DNA of 64,000 nt from an uncultured Hyphomonas sp. (lineage in GTDB: Bacteria > Pseudomonadota > Alphaproteobacteria > Caulobacterales > Hyphomonadaceae): NCBI RefSeq assembly GCF_963678875.1, contig NZ_OY787456.1:2232001-2296000 (forward strand), in the 5' to 3' direction. Of this stretch, positions 8,815 to 18,091 are shown piece by piece; the stretch's first letter is position 1, and every line of letters begins with the position of its first letter. The position numbers and the translations under genes are program-made. A model generated the notes under the pieces. The model saw only the letters and a list, made by a program, of their open reading frames with translations, was not told where the DNA came from and searched no databases.

Positions 8815-9186
8815 CTAGTCGTTTGCGGCGACCGGTTCGGCCTTGCCGCGCACCTCGATGACCATGGTCTTGATCACGCGGACTTTCACGTTTTCGCCGA
8901 GGTCGAGGGAGATTTCGTCGTCGAACACCTTGTTCACCTTGCCGACGAGGCCGCCGGAGGTGACGACCGTGTCGCCGCGCTTCAGGGAGGTCAGCATGGC
9001 CGAATGCTTCTTGGCGCGGTTTTGCTGCGGACGGATCAGCAGGAAGTAGAAGATGGCGACGAGGCCGATCGGCATGATCAGCAGTTCGAACAGGCCGCCG
9101 CCCGGACGGGCACCCGCTTCCTGGGCAGCTGCCGGAAGCGCCGACAGGACCGCTCCGATAAGCAGTGCTACGTGCTTGTTCGCCAT
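8815..9186 (-). CDS. yajC: Preprotein translocase subunit YajC
   Basis: The start ATG at 9184-9186 has GAGAGG six bases upstream; a longer open frame to 9252 lacks such a site. The 123-residue product begins with a hydrophobic, signal-like segment (ALLIGAVLSALPAAAQ), then has the YajC membrane span LIMPIGLVAIFYFLLIRPQQNR and the conserved KRGDTVVTSGGLVGKV. YajC associates with SecDF. The N-terminal signal-like segment ahead of the anchoring span is longer than in enterobacterial YajC. Confidence 0.92.
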   Translation of the reverse strand: MANKHVALLIGAVLSALPAAAQEAGARPGGGLFELLIMPIGLVAIFYFLLIRPQQNRAKKHSAMLTSLKRGDTVVTSGGLVGKVNKVFDDEISLDLGENVKVRVIKTMVIEVRGKAEPVAAND

Positions 9187-9279
9187 GATTTTCCTCTCGT
9201 CTGGCCCCTGAAAAAGATACGCCCCTATAGCTGTGGCCGCAGGGATTGGCAAACAAGGGCTGCAGGCACGAATTCGCTG

Positions 9280-9933
9280 TCAGAGCGCCTGTGCCGGCCC
9301 CTCGCGCAGCAAGGGCAATGCATGCCGGAACCCCAGCCGCTCGCGTTCGCCATTCTCGTGCAGCCGCATCAGGATCTGCCCGTCGGACATGGCCACGGGC
9401 GCAACCAGAAGGCCGCCCTTGCCCAGCTGGCCCAGCAGGACATCCGGAATTTCCGTGACCGCGCCAGCCAGCAGGATGCGGTCGTAGGGCCCCCGCTCCG
9501 GCCAGCCGAGCAGGCCGTCGCCGCTGCGCACGGCCAGGTTGGGCAGTTCCAGATCGAGGATGCGGCGCCGGATCGCCTCGCTCAGCGTGTTGAACCGCTC
9601 CACGGCGAACACGTCTGACGCCAGCTGGGCCAGCAGCGCCGCTGTATAGCCCGAGCCTGCCCCGATCAGAAGAACACGGGAATTGTTGCCTTTTTCGAGG
9701 TTCAGCGCCTGAACAAGCTGGCCGGTGGTCACCGGGCGCGGAATGATCTGGCCGCACGGGATCGGCACCATCGCGTTCTCGAAGGCGAGCTGGGTCAGCG
9801 CCGGATCGTCGATGAAGGCGGCGCGGTCGATGGTTTCCATGGCCCGCAGCACGCCATCATCGGTCACGCCCTCCTGCCGCAGGTGGAGGACGAGACGGGC
9901 TGCTCGAAAGGGATCGGCGATCAGGCCTGCCAT
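9280..9933 (-). CDS. pcm: Protein-L-isoaspartate O-methyltransferase
   Basis: A 217-residue class I SAM methyltransferase that repairs isoaspartyl damage in aged proteins. Motif I is [15 protein letters not shown]; the Pcm-specific segment is [17 protein letters not shown] (compare GqtIsqP); [15 protein letters not shown] is the acidic/post-I region. The first bases overlap the 3' end of surE by 13 bp, the classical surE-pcm coupling. Confidence 0.92.
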   Translation of the reverse strand: MAGLIADPFRAARLVLHLRQEGVTDDGVLRAMETIDRAAFIDDPALTQLAFENAMVPIPCGQIIPRPVTTGQLVQALNLEKGNNSRVLLIGAGSGYTAALLAQLASDVFAVERFNTLSEAIRRRILDLELPNLAVRSGDGLLGWPERGPYDRILLAGAVTEIPDVLLGQLGKGGLLVAPVAMSDGQILMRLHENGERERLGFRHALPLLREGPAQAL

Positions 9934-10682
9934 GACTCCCGGAGCTTTTGGAGGAACGCCTCGTGCGTCAAGTCCACATGTAGCGGAGACACCGAAACAT
10001 AGCCCTCATAGATCGCTCTTAAGTCAGTTCCCTCGTCCGGTTTGGACAATTTGCCCTTGTAACCGATCCAGTAATAGTCGTTGCCGCGCAGGTCCTCGCG
10101 CCGGTCGGTGTGGATGATCGACTCGTCGCGGAAGCCCTGACGGGTGATTTTCACGCCGCGGACGTCCTCGGGTTCCATGTCGGGGAAGTTCACGTTCATG
10201 ACCACATCGTCCGGCCAGCCGATATCGATCAACGGACGGAGCGTCTTCGCGCCCCAGGTCCGGGCGGTGTCCCATGGCAGGGAGCCGCGCTCGCGGAAAT
10301 TCTGGGACTGGCTGAGCGCGATGGACGGAATGCCCATCTGCATGCCGAACATGGCCGCGGCGATCGTGCCGGAAAAGCTCGTATCCTCGGCGATGTTCTG
10401 GCCGCGATTGACGCCGGAGAGGACGAGGTCCGGCTTCTCGGGCATCAGGTCGTGCGTTGCCAGCAGCACGCAGTCGGACGGCGTGCCGGTGATCGCGAAG
10501 GCGCGGGCGCCGACCTTGCGGGTGCGTACCGGATGCGTCAGCGAGATCGCGCGGCCCTTGCCGGACTGTTCCTCCTCCGGCGCGGCGATCCAGATATCGT
10601 CCGACAGCTCCTTGGCGATCTCCTCCAGCACCGACAGGCCGGGGGCGTTGATGCCATCATCATTCGTGAGGAGGATTCTCAC
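9921..10682 (-). CDS. surE: 5'/3'-nucleotidase SurE
   Basis: A 253-residue divalent-metal nucleotidase that removes phosphate from nucleoside monophosphates. The N-terminal [15 protein letters not shown] carries the metal-binding Asp pair, and SGVNRGQN the metal-binding Asn; the C-terminal part carries [19 protein letters not shown]. It overlaps serS upstream by 4 bp (ATGA) and pcm downstream. Confidence 0.96.
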   Translation of the reverse strand: MRILLTNDDGINAPGLSVLEEIAKELSDDIWIAAPEEEQSGKGRAISLTHPVRTRKVGARAFAITGTPSDCVLLATHDLMPEKPDLVLSGVNRGQNIAEDTSFSGTIAAAMFGMQMGIPSIALSQSQNFRERGSLPWDTARTWGAKTLRPLIDIGWPDDVVMNVNFPDMEPEDVRGVKITRQGFRDESIIHTDRREDLRGNDYYWIGYKGKLSKPDEGTDLRAIYEGYVSVSPLHVDLTHEAFLQKLRESWQA

Positions 10683-11959
10683 GAGATCACCTCAAGGCCG
10701 CCGAGATAGGGGCGCAGGGCTTCGGGGACGGTGATGGAGCCGTCTTCGTTCTGGTAGTTCTCGATCACGGCGACCAAGGTGCGGCCGACGGCGAGGCCGG
10801 AGCCGTTCAGCGTGTGCACGAATTCCGGCTTCGCGCCGGCTTCCGGGCGGTAGCGCGCATCCATGCGGCGGGCCTGATAGTCACCGCAGTAAGAGCACGA
10901 GCTGATCTCGCGATAGGTGTTCTGCGACGGCAGCCAGACTTCGAGGTCATAGGTCTTGCGTGCCCCTGCCCCCATGTCGCCGGTGCATAGCAGCATGCGG
11001 CGGAACGGCAGGTCGAGCCGCTTCAGCACTTCCTCGGCGCAGGCCGTCATGCGCTCCAGCTCGGCAAGGCCTTCTTCCTCGTTCTCGACGACCGAGACGA
11101 GTTCCACCTTGTTGAACTGGTGCAGCCGGATCATGCCCTTCGTGTCGCGCCCCGCGCTGCCCGCTTCCGAGCGGAAGCATGGCGTGTGTGCGGTAAAGCG
11201 GCGCGGCAGGTAACCCGGCTCGATGATCGTCTCACGGACGATGTTAGTCAGCGAAACCTCCGCCGTCGGGATCAGCCAGTGGTCGGCCGTCGTCTTGAAC
11301 AGGTCTTCGGCAAATTTCGGCAGCTGGCCGGTGCCGACCAGCGCCTGGTCTTTGACCAGCAGCGGCGGCGAGCATTCCGTGTACCCATGTTCGAGGGTCT
11401 GCAGGTCCAGCATGAAGGAGGCGAGTGCGCGCTCCAGCCGGGCGAGCTTGCCTGAGAGCAGGACGAAGCGGGCGCCGCTCATCTTGGCAGCGGTCTCGAA
11501 ATCCATCATGCCGAGGGCTTCGCCGAGGTCGGCATGGTCTTTCGGACCGTTGATGCCTTTGGGTGTTCCCCACCGGTGCTGTTCGACGTTACCTTCCTCG
11601 TCCTGGCCTTCCGGCACATCGTCCAGCGGCAGGTTCGGCAGGCCGTAGAGCAGCTCGTTCAGCTCCTTGCGGGCCGCCTCTTCCTGCTCGGCGCAGGCCT
11701 CGATGGTTTCCTTGGCATCAGCCACCACGGCCCGCAGGCGCTCGAACTCCGCCTCGTCTCCGGAGGCCTTCGCCTTGCCGATCAGCTTGGATGTTTCATT
11801 GCGCAGCTTTTCGGCTTCCTGCTTGTCGGTCAGGGCCGTGCGGAGCGCTGCATCATGATTATGAATGGCATCCACCGCATCGCCGAGGCCCGGCTTGCGC
11901 CGGTTCCAGGCCTTGCGGAAGGCTTCAGGGTTTTCGCGGATCGCGCGGAGGTCAAACAT
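10679..11959 (-). CDS. serS: Serine--tRNA ligase
   Basis: A 426-residue class II aminoacyl-tRNA synthetase. The N-terminal long antiparallel coiled coil (about residues 25-105) binds the tRNA-Ser extra arm. Motif 2 is [21 protein letters not shown] and motif 3 includes [20 protein letters not shown]. Full length for the family. It is coupled to surE by a 4-bp overlap, and its start lies 48 bp after the NYN-domain gene. Confidence 0.97.
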   Translation of the reverse strand: MFDLRAIRENPEAFRKAWNRRKPGLGDAVDAIHNHDAALRTALTDKQEAEKLRNETSKLIGKAKASGDEAEFERLRAVVADAKETIEACAEQEEAARKELNELLYGLPNLPLDDVPEGQDEEGNVEQHRWGTPKGINGPKDHADLGEALGMMDFETAAKMSGARFVLLSGKLARLERALASFMLDLQTLEHGYTECSPPLLVKDQALVGTGQLPKFAEDLFKTTADHWLIPTAEVSLTNIVRETIIEPGYLPRRFTAHTPCFRSEAGSAGRDTKGMIRLHQFNKVELVSVVENEEEGLAELERMTACAEEVLKRLDLPFRRMLLCTGDMGAGARKTYDLEVWLPSQNTYREISSCSYCGDYQARRMDARYRPEAGAKPEFVHTLNGSGLAVGRTLVAVIENYQNEDGSITVPEALRPYLGGLEVIS

Positions 11960-12007
11960 CGTGGCGGGCCTTTGATGACTTTTAAGGGTCTTCTACAGCC
12001 CCTGCCT

Positions 12008-13147
12008 CTAATCCGCTGCGGCAGGCGCGTCCACTCGCGTTTCAGCCGCAGCCGGCTTTTCTGCGGGCTTGTCGGCAGAGGTGTCGATCACTTTTTCCGG
12101 CGCCTTGCCATTGGATTTTTCCGGGGATGTCTCCGGGGCGCTCTCTGATGCTGTTTCCGCAGGCGGTTCCGGCCTTTTCGGCGGCGGGGCCAGCGGCGAC
12201 GGCACACCGACCATGCGTCCACGCCGTCCACGCGGCCCGCGGACACGGCACACGATGCGCACGGTCTTGTCGGCAAGCTCCGTGACCTCGATGTCCGGGT
12301 TTTCCTTCGACAGCTTGTACATCAGCGTCTTGAAGTTCTTCTGGCCGAGCCACGGCTTCACCCGGTTGCCATATTTGGTCTGGAAGCCTTCCATGCCCTC
12401 CAGCGCGCGGATCACCTTGTTGCGCGGCAGCGGCTGGTCCGGCGTGCGGGCGCCGAGCTGCATGATGATGTCTGCGGCGAGGCGCATCTGCTGGACTGCG
12501 CCGGGCGTGCCGTTGGCCTTTTCTGTGCGTACCGCTTCGCGCACTTTCTTCATCAGGGGCGAGCGCCGCTCTGCCTGCTGGCGCAAGGGGGCAATGACCG
12601 GCGGATCGGAGCGCAGCTTGTACCATTTGCGCGGCGTGCGCTCATAATCGAACGCGGACTTGAGGGCACCGATGTGGATCACATCGTCGGCATGTTCGGA
12701 ATAGAGTTCGTAGGTCGGATCGGTCTCCTTGCCCGCCGTCACGACCCGAAGGCCCGCCAGCTGGAGCCGGTTCACCACGGGCACGAAATCGGAATCGGTG
12801 GTCAGGATGACCATCTCGTCGATGCCGCGCATGGCATGGCGCAGCTCGATCGCGTCCATGGTCATGACGATATCGGCAGAGGACTTGCCGGAGGCGATTT
12901 TGGTCTTGGCGTGAGCCCGGCAGTCGAACGCCTCAAACCCCGCCGCCTGAAAAGCCTCGCGGTGAACGTCATACTGGCTGTTCCAGTAGACGCGCTTGGA
13001 AACGAATTTGCGGCGACGGCCCTTTTCCGACAGCGCACCATCGCTCAGCCACAGCAGCCATTTCGGCAACGTGTCGACCAAGGCCATGCCCGTGGCAGCG
13101 TATATATTGTCGAAATCCACGAGCAGTACGCTCTTCAGGCGCGCCAC
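12008..13147 (-). CDS. NYN domain ribonuclease-like protein with OST-HTH-type region
   Basis: A 379-residue protein of the LabA/DUF88 type. The PIN-like NYN nuclease fold is recognised by LLVDFDNIY (acidic D11 and D13), KSSADIVMTMDAIE and ILTTDSDFVPVV, which together give the metal-binding acidic cluster. A basic middle domain (about residues 190-290) resembles an OST-HTH/LOTUS-like RNA-binding module (PGAVQQMRLAADII...). The C-terminus is a low-complexity Pro/Ala/Glu tail. Inferred role: RNA processing or decay. It sits between tatC and serS, on the same strand as both. Confidence 0.8.
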   Translation of the reverse strand: MARLKSVLLVDFDNIYAATGMALVDTLPKWLLWLSDGALSEKGRRRKFVSKRVYWNSQYDVHREAFQAAGFEAFDCRAHAKTKIASGKSSADIVMTMDAIELRHAMRGIDEMVILTTDSDFVPVVNRLQLAGLRVVTAGKETDPTYELYSEHADDVIHIGALKSAFDYERTPRKWYKLRSDPPVIAPLRQQAERRSPLMKKVREAVRTEKANGTPGAVQQMRLAADIIMQLGARTPDQPLPRNKVIRALEGMEGFQTKYGNRVKPWLGQKNFKTLMYKLSKENPDIEVTELADKTVRIVCRVRGPRGRRGRMVGVPSPLAPPPKRPEPPAETASESAPETSPEKSNGKAPEKVIDTSADKPAEKPAAAETRVDAPAAAD

Positions 13148-13234
13148 GATCTACTCCTTGCTTCTCAAGGCCAGGCTCATTTGTAAGGTTCTACATCCAC
13201 GCCGGCATTTCAACAGCGACCGGCAGCACCGCGG

Positions 13235-14059
13235 TCATTCCGCCTCGGAAGCAGCCTCCTGCTCAGCTTCTTTCTTCTCGATCATCTTCACGCTCAGAAT
13301 GCCGACCTCATAAAGGAAGAGCACAGGCGCTGCGAGCAGGATTTGCGAGATTGCATCGGGCGGCGTGAACAGTGCGGAAAAGCCCAGAATTCCGACGATC
13401 GCGAATTTACGCCCCTTGGCCAGTCCATTGGAACTGACAATACCAATCTTGCCGAGCAGCGTCAGAACCAGCGGCAGCTGGAACGAAATGCCAAAAGCCA
13501 GCATCAGCGACATCACAAGGGACAAATAGTCCCCCACCTTGGGCAACATGGTGATGTTGGCGACTTCGCTGTCGGTCAGTTCCATCCCCACAGTGAAGCG
13601 GGCGAGCATGGGCAGCATGACGTAGTAGACGAAGGCGCCACCTGTGGAGAACAGGATCGGCGCCAGCACCAGATAGGGCCAGAAAGCACCGCGTTCATTC
13701 TTGTACAAGCCGGGCGCCACGAAGGCGTAGACCTGCCAGGCGACAAAGGGGAACGCCACGAATATACCGGCAAACAGGGCGAGCTTCAGCTTGGCGAAGA
13801 AGAACTCCATCGGCGCCGTGTAGATGAAGTCCAGCTTCGTGCCGCGGATCTCCTGCGCCATGCGGGCGAAGGGATCGAGAAGAAACTCGTAGATGTCCTG
13901 CGCGAAGAAGAAACAGCCAATGGTCGCAATGCCGAGCGCCAGCAGGGTCCAGATGAGACGGGAGCGCAGTTCGGTCAGATGCTCCAGCAGCGGGGCGCGA
14001 GAGGTCTCCACCTCGTCCAGGATTTCAGGCTGCTCATCCTCGGGGGGCGTGTGGGTCAT
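13235..14059 (-). CDS. tatC: Sec-independent protein translocase TatC
   Basis: A 274-residue inner-membrane protein with six spans that recognises the twin-arginine signal. The N-terminus has HLTELRSRLIWTLLALG, the TatC cytoplasmic cap motif, and the first periplasmic loop contains the conserved FFAKLKLALFAGIF region. A final acidic/Ala tail follows the last span. It overlaps tatB by 4 bp. Confidence 0.96.
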   Translation of the reverse strand: MTHTPPEDEQPEILDEVETSRAPLLEHLTELRSRLIWTLLALGIATIGCFFFAQDIYEFLLDPFARMAQEIRGTKLDFIYTAPMEFFFAKLKLALFAGIFVAFPFVAWQVYAFVAPGLYKNERGAFWPYLVLAPILFSTGGAFVYYVMLPMLARFTVGMELTDSEVANITMLPKVGDYLSLVMSLMLAFGISFQLPLVLTLLGKIGIVSSNGLAKGRKFAIVGILGFSALFTPPDAISQILLAAPVLFLYEVGILSVKMIEKKEAEQEAASEAE

Positions 14060-14496
14060 GCCGGGTCCCCCTTCGGCTCAGTCCCAACCTCGGGCTCGGG
14101 GCCTGTCTGGGGCTTCGCTTCCGGATCGGGGTTCGCCTCTGGCGGCTTGGCTGGCGGCTCTGCGTCGGACGCCTTCGCAGCCGTCCCGGCAGCTTCGGAA
14201 CGCGACTGGGCCATGACGGCAGAGTTCACATCCTTCTCATAGTCGGTCAGGTCGCTCGTCGCCTGTTTCAGGGAATTGGAAATCTTCAGTTCCTCGATTT
14301 CCTTGCGCAGATCTTCCAGCTCGCTCTGGCGGGCGATGTCGTCAAACGCCGCCTGGAACTCGCGCGCCATGGCGCGGCCCTTGCCCACAAACTGGCCAAG
14401 ACGGCGCATCATCATCGGCAGGTCCTTGGGACCCACGATGATCAGGGCCGCAATGGCCAGCACCATTAGTTCGGTAAAACCGAGTCCGGGCAGCAT
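14056..14496 (-). CDS. tatB: Sec-independent protein translocase TatB
   Basis: A 146-residue protein with a short N-terminal span ending in the GPKDLP hinge, then an amphipathic helix (MMRRLGQFVGKGRAMAREF) and a coiled-coil segment. The TatB glutamate/proline pattern F-x-E-L-x-x-x-A is present as FTELMVLAIAALIIVGP. The C-terminal 45 residues are Pro/Glu rich and likely disordered. It forms the substrate-receptor complex with TatC. Confidence 0.94.
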   Translation of the reverse strand: MLPGLGFTELMVLAIAALIIVGPKDLPMMMRRLGQFVGKGRAMAREFQAAFDDIARQSELEDLRKEIEELKISNSLKQATSDLTDYEKDVNSAVMAQSRSEAAGTAAKASDAEPPAKPPEANPDPEAKPQTGPEPEVGTEPKGDPA

Positions 14497-14518
14497 GGGG
14501 TGTGCCCTCCGTCAGGGT

Positions 14519-14734
14519 TCAGGACGAAGCCTTGGTTTCGTCCTTCTGAGGCGTGACATCGACCATGTCTTCCTTGTCGACCGCCTTGGGTTCGTCCTCA
14601 TCCTTGAGGCCCTTGCGGAATGCGCCAATGCCTTTGGCCATATCCGTCATGATACCGGAAATCCGGCCCCGGCCGCCAAACAGCAGCAGCGCGACGATCA
14701 CAACGATCAGCAATTGAATCCAGCTGGGGGCCAT
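14519..14734 (-). CDS. tatA: Sec-independent protein translocase TatA
   Basis: A 71-residue pore-forming subunit. The start ATG at 14732-14734 is preceded by AAGGAG at 9 bases, which separates it from a long antisense frame that reads on into xthA. One N-terminal span ([16 protein letters not shown]) is followed by the amphipathic helix [19 protein letters not shown], as in other alphaproteobacterial TatA proteins. First gene of the tatABC operon. Confidence 0.94.
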   Translation of the reverse strand: MAPSWIQLLIVVIVALLLFGGRGRISGIMTDMAKGIGAFRKGLKDEDEPKAVDKEDMVDVTPQKDETKASS

Positions 14735-14818
14735 GCCGGGGGTCTCCTTGAAGTTTCCGGGAGTATAAGGGCCGTAACTGGCTGGAACAATGGGGCGAAG
14801 CTGCTTAAAGGTCAGCGC

Positions 14819-15595
14819 ATGCGTATTGCCACATGGAACGTCAATTCGATCAAAGCCCGCTTCCCGACTGTGCAGGAAGTGTTGCAGAACATCGACTGTG
14901 ATGTCGTCTGCCTTCAGGAACTGAAGTGCGAGACGGATGCCTTCCCCTACATGGAACTGGAGGAAGCCGGCTGGAACTGTGCCGTGCTGGGCCAGAAAAG
15001 CTATAATGGCGTGGCCCTTCTCTCCAAATATCCGCTGGAGGATGTGACCAAAGGTCTCTCCACCATGGAGGACGACCAGGCCCGCTTCATCGAGGCGCTG
15101 GTCATGGCCGACCGGCCGGTGCGAGTCGGCGGGCTCTACCTGCCGAACGGGAACCCGGCGCCGGGCCCGAAATTCGACTACAAGCTCGAATGGATGGAAT
15201 GCCTGCTGGGCCATGCCCGCGAGCGCCTGAAGGCGGAAGAGCCTTATGTTCTCTGCGGCGACTACAACACGATCCCGACGGCGGTGGATTGCTGGGACGA
15301 GACCAAATGGGCCGATGACGCCCTCGCCCTGCCCGAGACGCGCGAAGCCTTCCGCCGGATCAAGAACCTCGGCATGGCCGACGCGTTCGAGATCACCGAC
15401 GGACGCGCCCACCAGTACACCTTCTGGGACTATCAGGGCGGCGCCTTCCAGAAGGATCACGGCATCCGGATCGACCACCTGCTGGTCTCCCCGCAGGCCG
15501 CCGACCGGCTCCAGTCCGTGGAAATCCACCGCAAGGCCCGCGCGCTGGAAAAGCCGTCAGACCACGTGCCGGTGATCGGCGTCTTCGAGGACTAG
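14819..15595 (+). CDS. xthA: Exodeoxyribonuclease III
   Basis: A 258-residue AP endonuclease/3'-exonuclease for base-excision repair. The start at ATG 14819 begins with the family signature [14 protein letters not shown]; a longer frame upstream is antisense to tatAB. Further motifs are LQELK (metal-binding Glu), CGDYN (catalytic Asp/Asn) and SDHVPVI (catalytic Asp-His). Divergent from tatA. Its TAG stop shares CTAG at 15592-15595 with the convergent vWA-like gene. Confidence 0.96.
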   Translation: MRIATWNVNSIKARFPTVQEVLQNIDCDVVCLQELKCETDAFPYMELEEAGWNCAVLGQKSYNGVALLSKYPLEDVTKGLSTMEDDQARFIEALVMADRPVRVGGLYLPNGNPAPGPKFDYKLEWMECLLGHARERLKAEEPYVLCGDYNTIPTAVDCWDETKWADDALALPETREAFRRIKNLGMADAFEITDGRAHQYTFWDYQGGAFQKDHGIRIDHLLVSPQAADRLQSVEIHRKARALEKPSDHVPVIGVFED

Positions 15596-16368
15596 TTCAC
15601 AGACCCGTAGGTCGCACCAGCGTCGCTGAAGTAAGCGCGCCAGAAGCCTTTCACGTCTGCGACCGGCAGGTCGTAGATCTGGCGGGGGACGACGCGGGCG
15701 ACGACGTCGACGCCTTCCAGTTTGGGCTGCGTCTCGGCCAGTTCCGATTCCAGATAGGCGTCATAGTCGGCGCCCATCTTGTAGAAGGAGAAGCCGCCGG
15801 AATGCTGCATCAGGTCTGACACCATCACAACGCGGCGCCCGGCCTGTTGTGGCTGGAAGTCTGCCCGGTCGGAGATGGAATAGATCGCCTCGCTGAGCGG
15901 AGAGCTTGGCTGCTCCTTGTCCATCAGCGCAGCTTCCACCGTGCCGACCAGCGGCTGGTAGAATTTCTTCTGCCATGCCTGCTCGATCATCTTCGGGTTC
16001 TGCGTGATCGGGTTCGCCGCCGCGGCACTGCCCGGCGAACAGGATGTGTACAGAGCTTTCGGATTGTACGGGTCGGCGGCGTTGGGGACCATAATGGTCA
16101 GCTTGCCGAACTTCGGAAGCGACCGGGCCTCTTCGTTCACCAGCTCGCGCACCCAGTCCATGTCGTTCGGATTGAACGGATCGGACTGGTCGATCAGGAG
16201 AATCGTGTGCGCCGGGTCCTTGTGATCCAGGCGGCAACTGTTTTCCGGCGCCACGGCGGGGGGCTGGCTGAACGCCACCAGCGCGAACAAGCCGAACACG
16301 CCGGTCAGCATGGCACCGATGGTGCCACGCCAGAACCAGGGACCTCGAGTACTCCTGCGTCTTGCCAT
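15592..16368 (-). CDS. Membrane-anchored vWA-like protein
   Basis: Function unknown. The 258-residue product has a basic N-terminus (ARRRSTRGPW), one membrane span at about residues 14-35, and an extracytoplasmic domain that looks like a von Willebrand A fold: ILLIDQSDPF (D60, S62; compare DxSxS), SPLSEAI near residue 156 (compare TPLxxAL) and VVMVSDLMQHS (D185), the three pieces of a metal-ion adhesion site. Two cysteines (C45, C110) could form a disulfide. It starts 14 bp after the stop of the 532-residue membrane protein on the same strand, so the two are almost certainly cotranscribed and probably act together. Confidence 0.7.
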   Translation of the reverse strand: MARRRSTRGPWFWRGTIGAMLTGVFGLFALVAFSQPPAVAPENSCRLDHKDPAHTILLIDQSDPFNPNDMDWVRELVNEEARSLPKFGKLTIMVPNAADPYNPKALYTSCSPGSAAAANPITQNPKMIEQAWQKKFYQPLVGTVEAALMDKEQPSSPLSEAIYSISDRADFQPQQAGRRVVMVSDLMQHSGGFSFYKMGADYDAYLESELAETQPKLEGVDVVARVVPRQIYDLPVADVKGFWRAYFSDAGATYGSVN

Positions 16369-16382
16369 GACCTGTTCTCTCC

Positions 16383-17981
16383 TCAGGCGCGGCGGGCCTG
16401 ATCAACAGGCACATGGGTGGAACCCTTGGCCTGTTTGACCTCACGGACCTTGCCGATTTCTTCAGCGACTTTCTTCTCGATGGACGACAGCCCCTGCTGG
16501 ACGTGCTGGATGTGTTGCTCCAGCCATTCACGGCAGATGTTCAGCGCCGTGATGTTATTGTCGATCGTCTTCATCGCGGCCTGCGCCTGCTCACGCTCCT
16601 TGGCCATTTCGTAGGATGGCAACTGCGGCGTGACGATCTCGTCAAAATAAGCCGGGCATGGCGCCTGGTCACCGAGGCGGTCGCGGTTCGCGTTGCGCGC
16701 CCGGCGATGCGCCTGACGGTAAGCGACTTTCAGGCTGCGCTCCTGATCAGCAGCGCGGGATGCGATGGCGATGGCGAAGTCCCGGCGGGCATCGAGCAGG
16801 TTCATCGCCTTCTCGATCTCACGCTTTGCGGCGACATGGCGCGACTGCTGTGTCTCGAACCACTGGCGGCAATTGGTGAAGTAATCAGACAGATCATCGC
16901 GCACAGCATTGCGAACTTGCTGACGGCGTTCATAAGCCTTGCGCTCCTTGCGCCAGACGCGGCCATAGCCCGGATAACGGTCGGAGATCCGGTCGTAGCC
17001 TTCGTACACAGCAAGACCGAAAACCGTCAGCCCCATGAAGAGAAGACCAAGCGCAATGAAGCTGTCGAGCGCAAAGATGTTCGGGAACATGGACATGAAC
17101 ACAGCGGTCGGCGAGATCGAGAAGAGCGAAAACGCGCCCATCTCTCCGGCAGCATCCGCCGAGATCAGCCCGGTTTCCACGGCATCGCGGAAATGCGCGA
17201 CGAAGAAGTTCAGCAGCAGGCCCGCAATGATGCAGACCGTTGCAATCGTACCGCCGAAGATCCGCCAGCCGATATTGGCGTGATTGAAGGCGTAACGCAG
17301 GCCAAAGAAGCCGGCGACGACACCAACACAGACGTTCACGGCGCTGACGCCGAAGGCGATCATCATGCCGCCGATCAGGCCGTTCGCCTGCGCATCCTTG
17401 AACAGGAGGGCGTTGAAGCCGCCTTCAAGGATCATGATGAAGACGAGAATCGCGATCGCCTGCTCGACATTCTTCTTGATGTCCGGTGTCCGGTCACCGA
17501 TCCGGTCACCGTGACGGGCACGGAACTGCTGCAGCTCGATGATCGCCGCAGAGTGCGTTTCCTTCGCCTCGGTCGTGTCGTCCGTTTCATAGTGGCGGTA
17601 TTCGTTCTCTTCCGACTTGATCGCCTCGCGGAGCTGGTCGGGATGAATGTCGATCGGCGTATAGTCGGCGATGTAATTGCGGACCGTCGCGGACGCCGTG
17701 GACATCCATGTGCCGAGGCCGCGGCGGACTTCCTCGGCGCGCTCGGCGATCATCTGCTCGCGCTCGCTCCATTGATCCTGCGTCAGCGCCTCGGATACGG
17801 GCAAACCGTCCTGGGCATCTGCCTTGGCATCCTTGCGGGTCATCTGGCGGCTGATTCCCAGCTCGCCCTTGGCACGCTTTCCTTTAAGGCCGTGTTCGGC
17901 CAGGTCGTTGCGAAGCTCCAGCGGCTTCACCTTGGTCTGACAACCGACATCTGCGCCCCAGCGCACAGTGTTCTTCGCCAT
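16383..17981 (-). CDS. Four-helix membrane protein with long coiled-coil C-terminus
   Basis: I do not recognise the family. The 532-residue product has a soluble, charged N-terminal domain (about 1-170, with NYIADYTP near residue 102), four predicted spans (about 172-194, 203-230, 238-263, 300-325) and a C-terminal half (about 340-515) that is highly charged, rich in Arg/Glu/Gln and likely coiled coil. The first span contains an acidic residue in LEGGFNALLF. It is the promoter-proximal gene of the pair with the vWA-like protein. A perfect palindrome lies in its upstream region. The arrangement suggests an envelope-spanning complex. Confidence 0.72.
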   Translation of the reverse strand: MAKNTVRWGADVGCQTKVKPLELRNDLAEHGLKGKRAKGELGISRQMTRKDAKADAQDGLPVSEALTQDQWSEREQMIAERAEEVRRGLGTWMSTASATVRNYIADYTPIDIHPDQLREAIKSEENEYRHYETDDTTEAKETHSAAIIELQQFRARHGDRIGDRTPDIKKNVEQAIAILVFIMILEGGFNALLFKDAQANGLIGGMMIAFGVSAVNVCVGVVAGFFGLRYAFNHANIGWRIFGGTIATVCIIAGLLLNFFVAHFRDAVETGLISADAAGEMGAFSLFSISPTAVFMSMFPNIFALDSFIALGLLFMGLTVFGLAVYEGYDRISDRYPGYGRVWRKERKAYERRQQVRNAVRDDLSDYFTNCRQWFETQQSRHVAAKREIEKAMNLLDARRDFAIAIASRAADQERSLKVAYRQAHRRARNANRDRLGDQAPCPAYFDEIVTPQLPSYEMAKEREQAQAAMKTIDNNITALNICREWLEQHIQHVQQGLSSIEKKVAEEIGKVREVKQAKGSTHVPVDQARRA

Positions 17982-18038
17982 AACGCATCCTCATTAACAA
18001 TACGGGCAAGAAAATTAACTGTCCGCAGAATGCGCAGG

Positions 18039-18051
18039 CTTGGTTACCAAG
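18039..18051. promoter_or_regulatory. Palindrome CTTGGTTACCAAG, candidate operator
   Basis: A 13-base dyad (six-base arms around a central T) lies 58 bp upstream of the start of the 532-residue membrane protein, in the only non-coding gap before that gene. It is a plausible binding site for a dimeric repressor; no protein can be assigned. Confidence 0.35.
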
Positions 18052-18091
18052 TGCCTAAAGCCGCCGTGTTATGTGCAATTCGTAATGTTGA

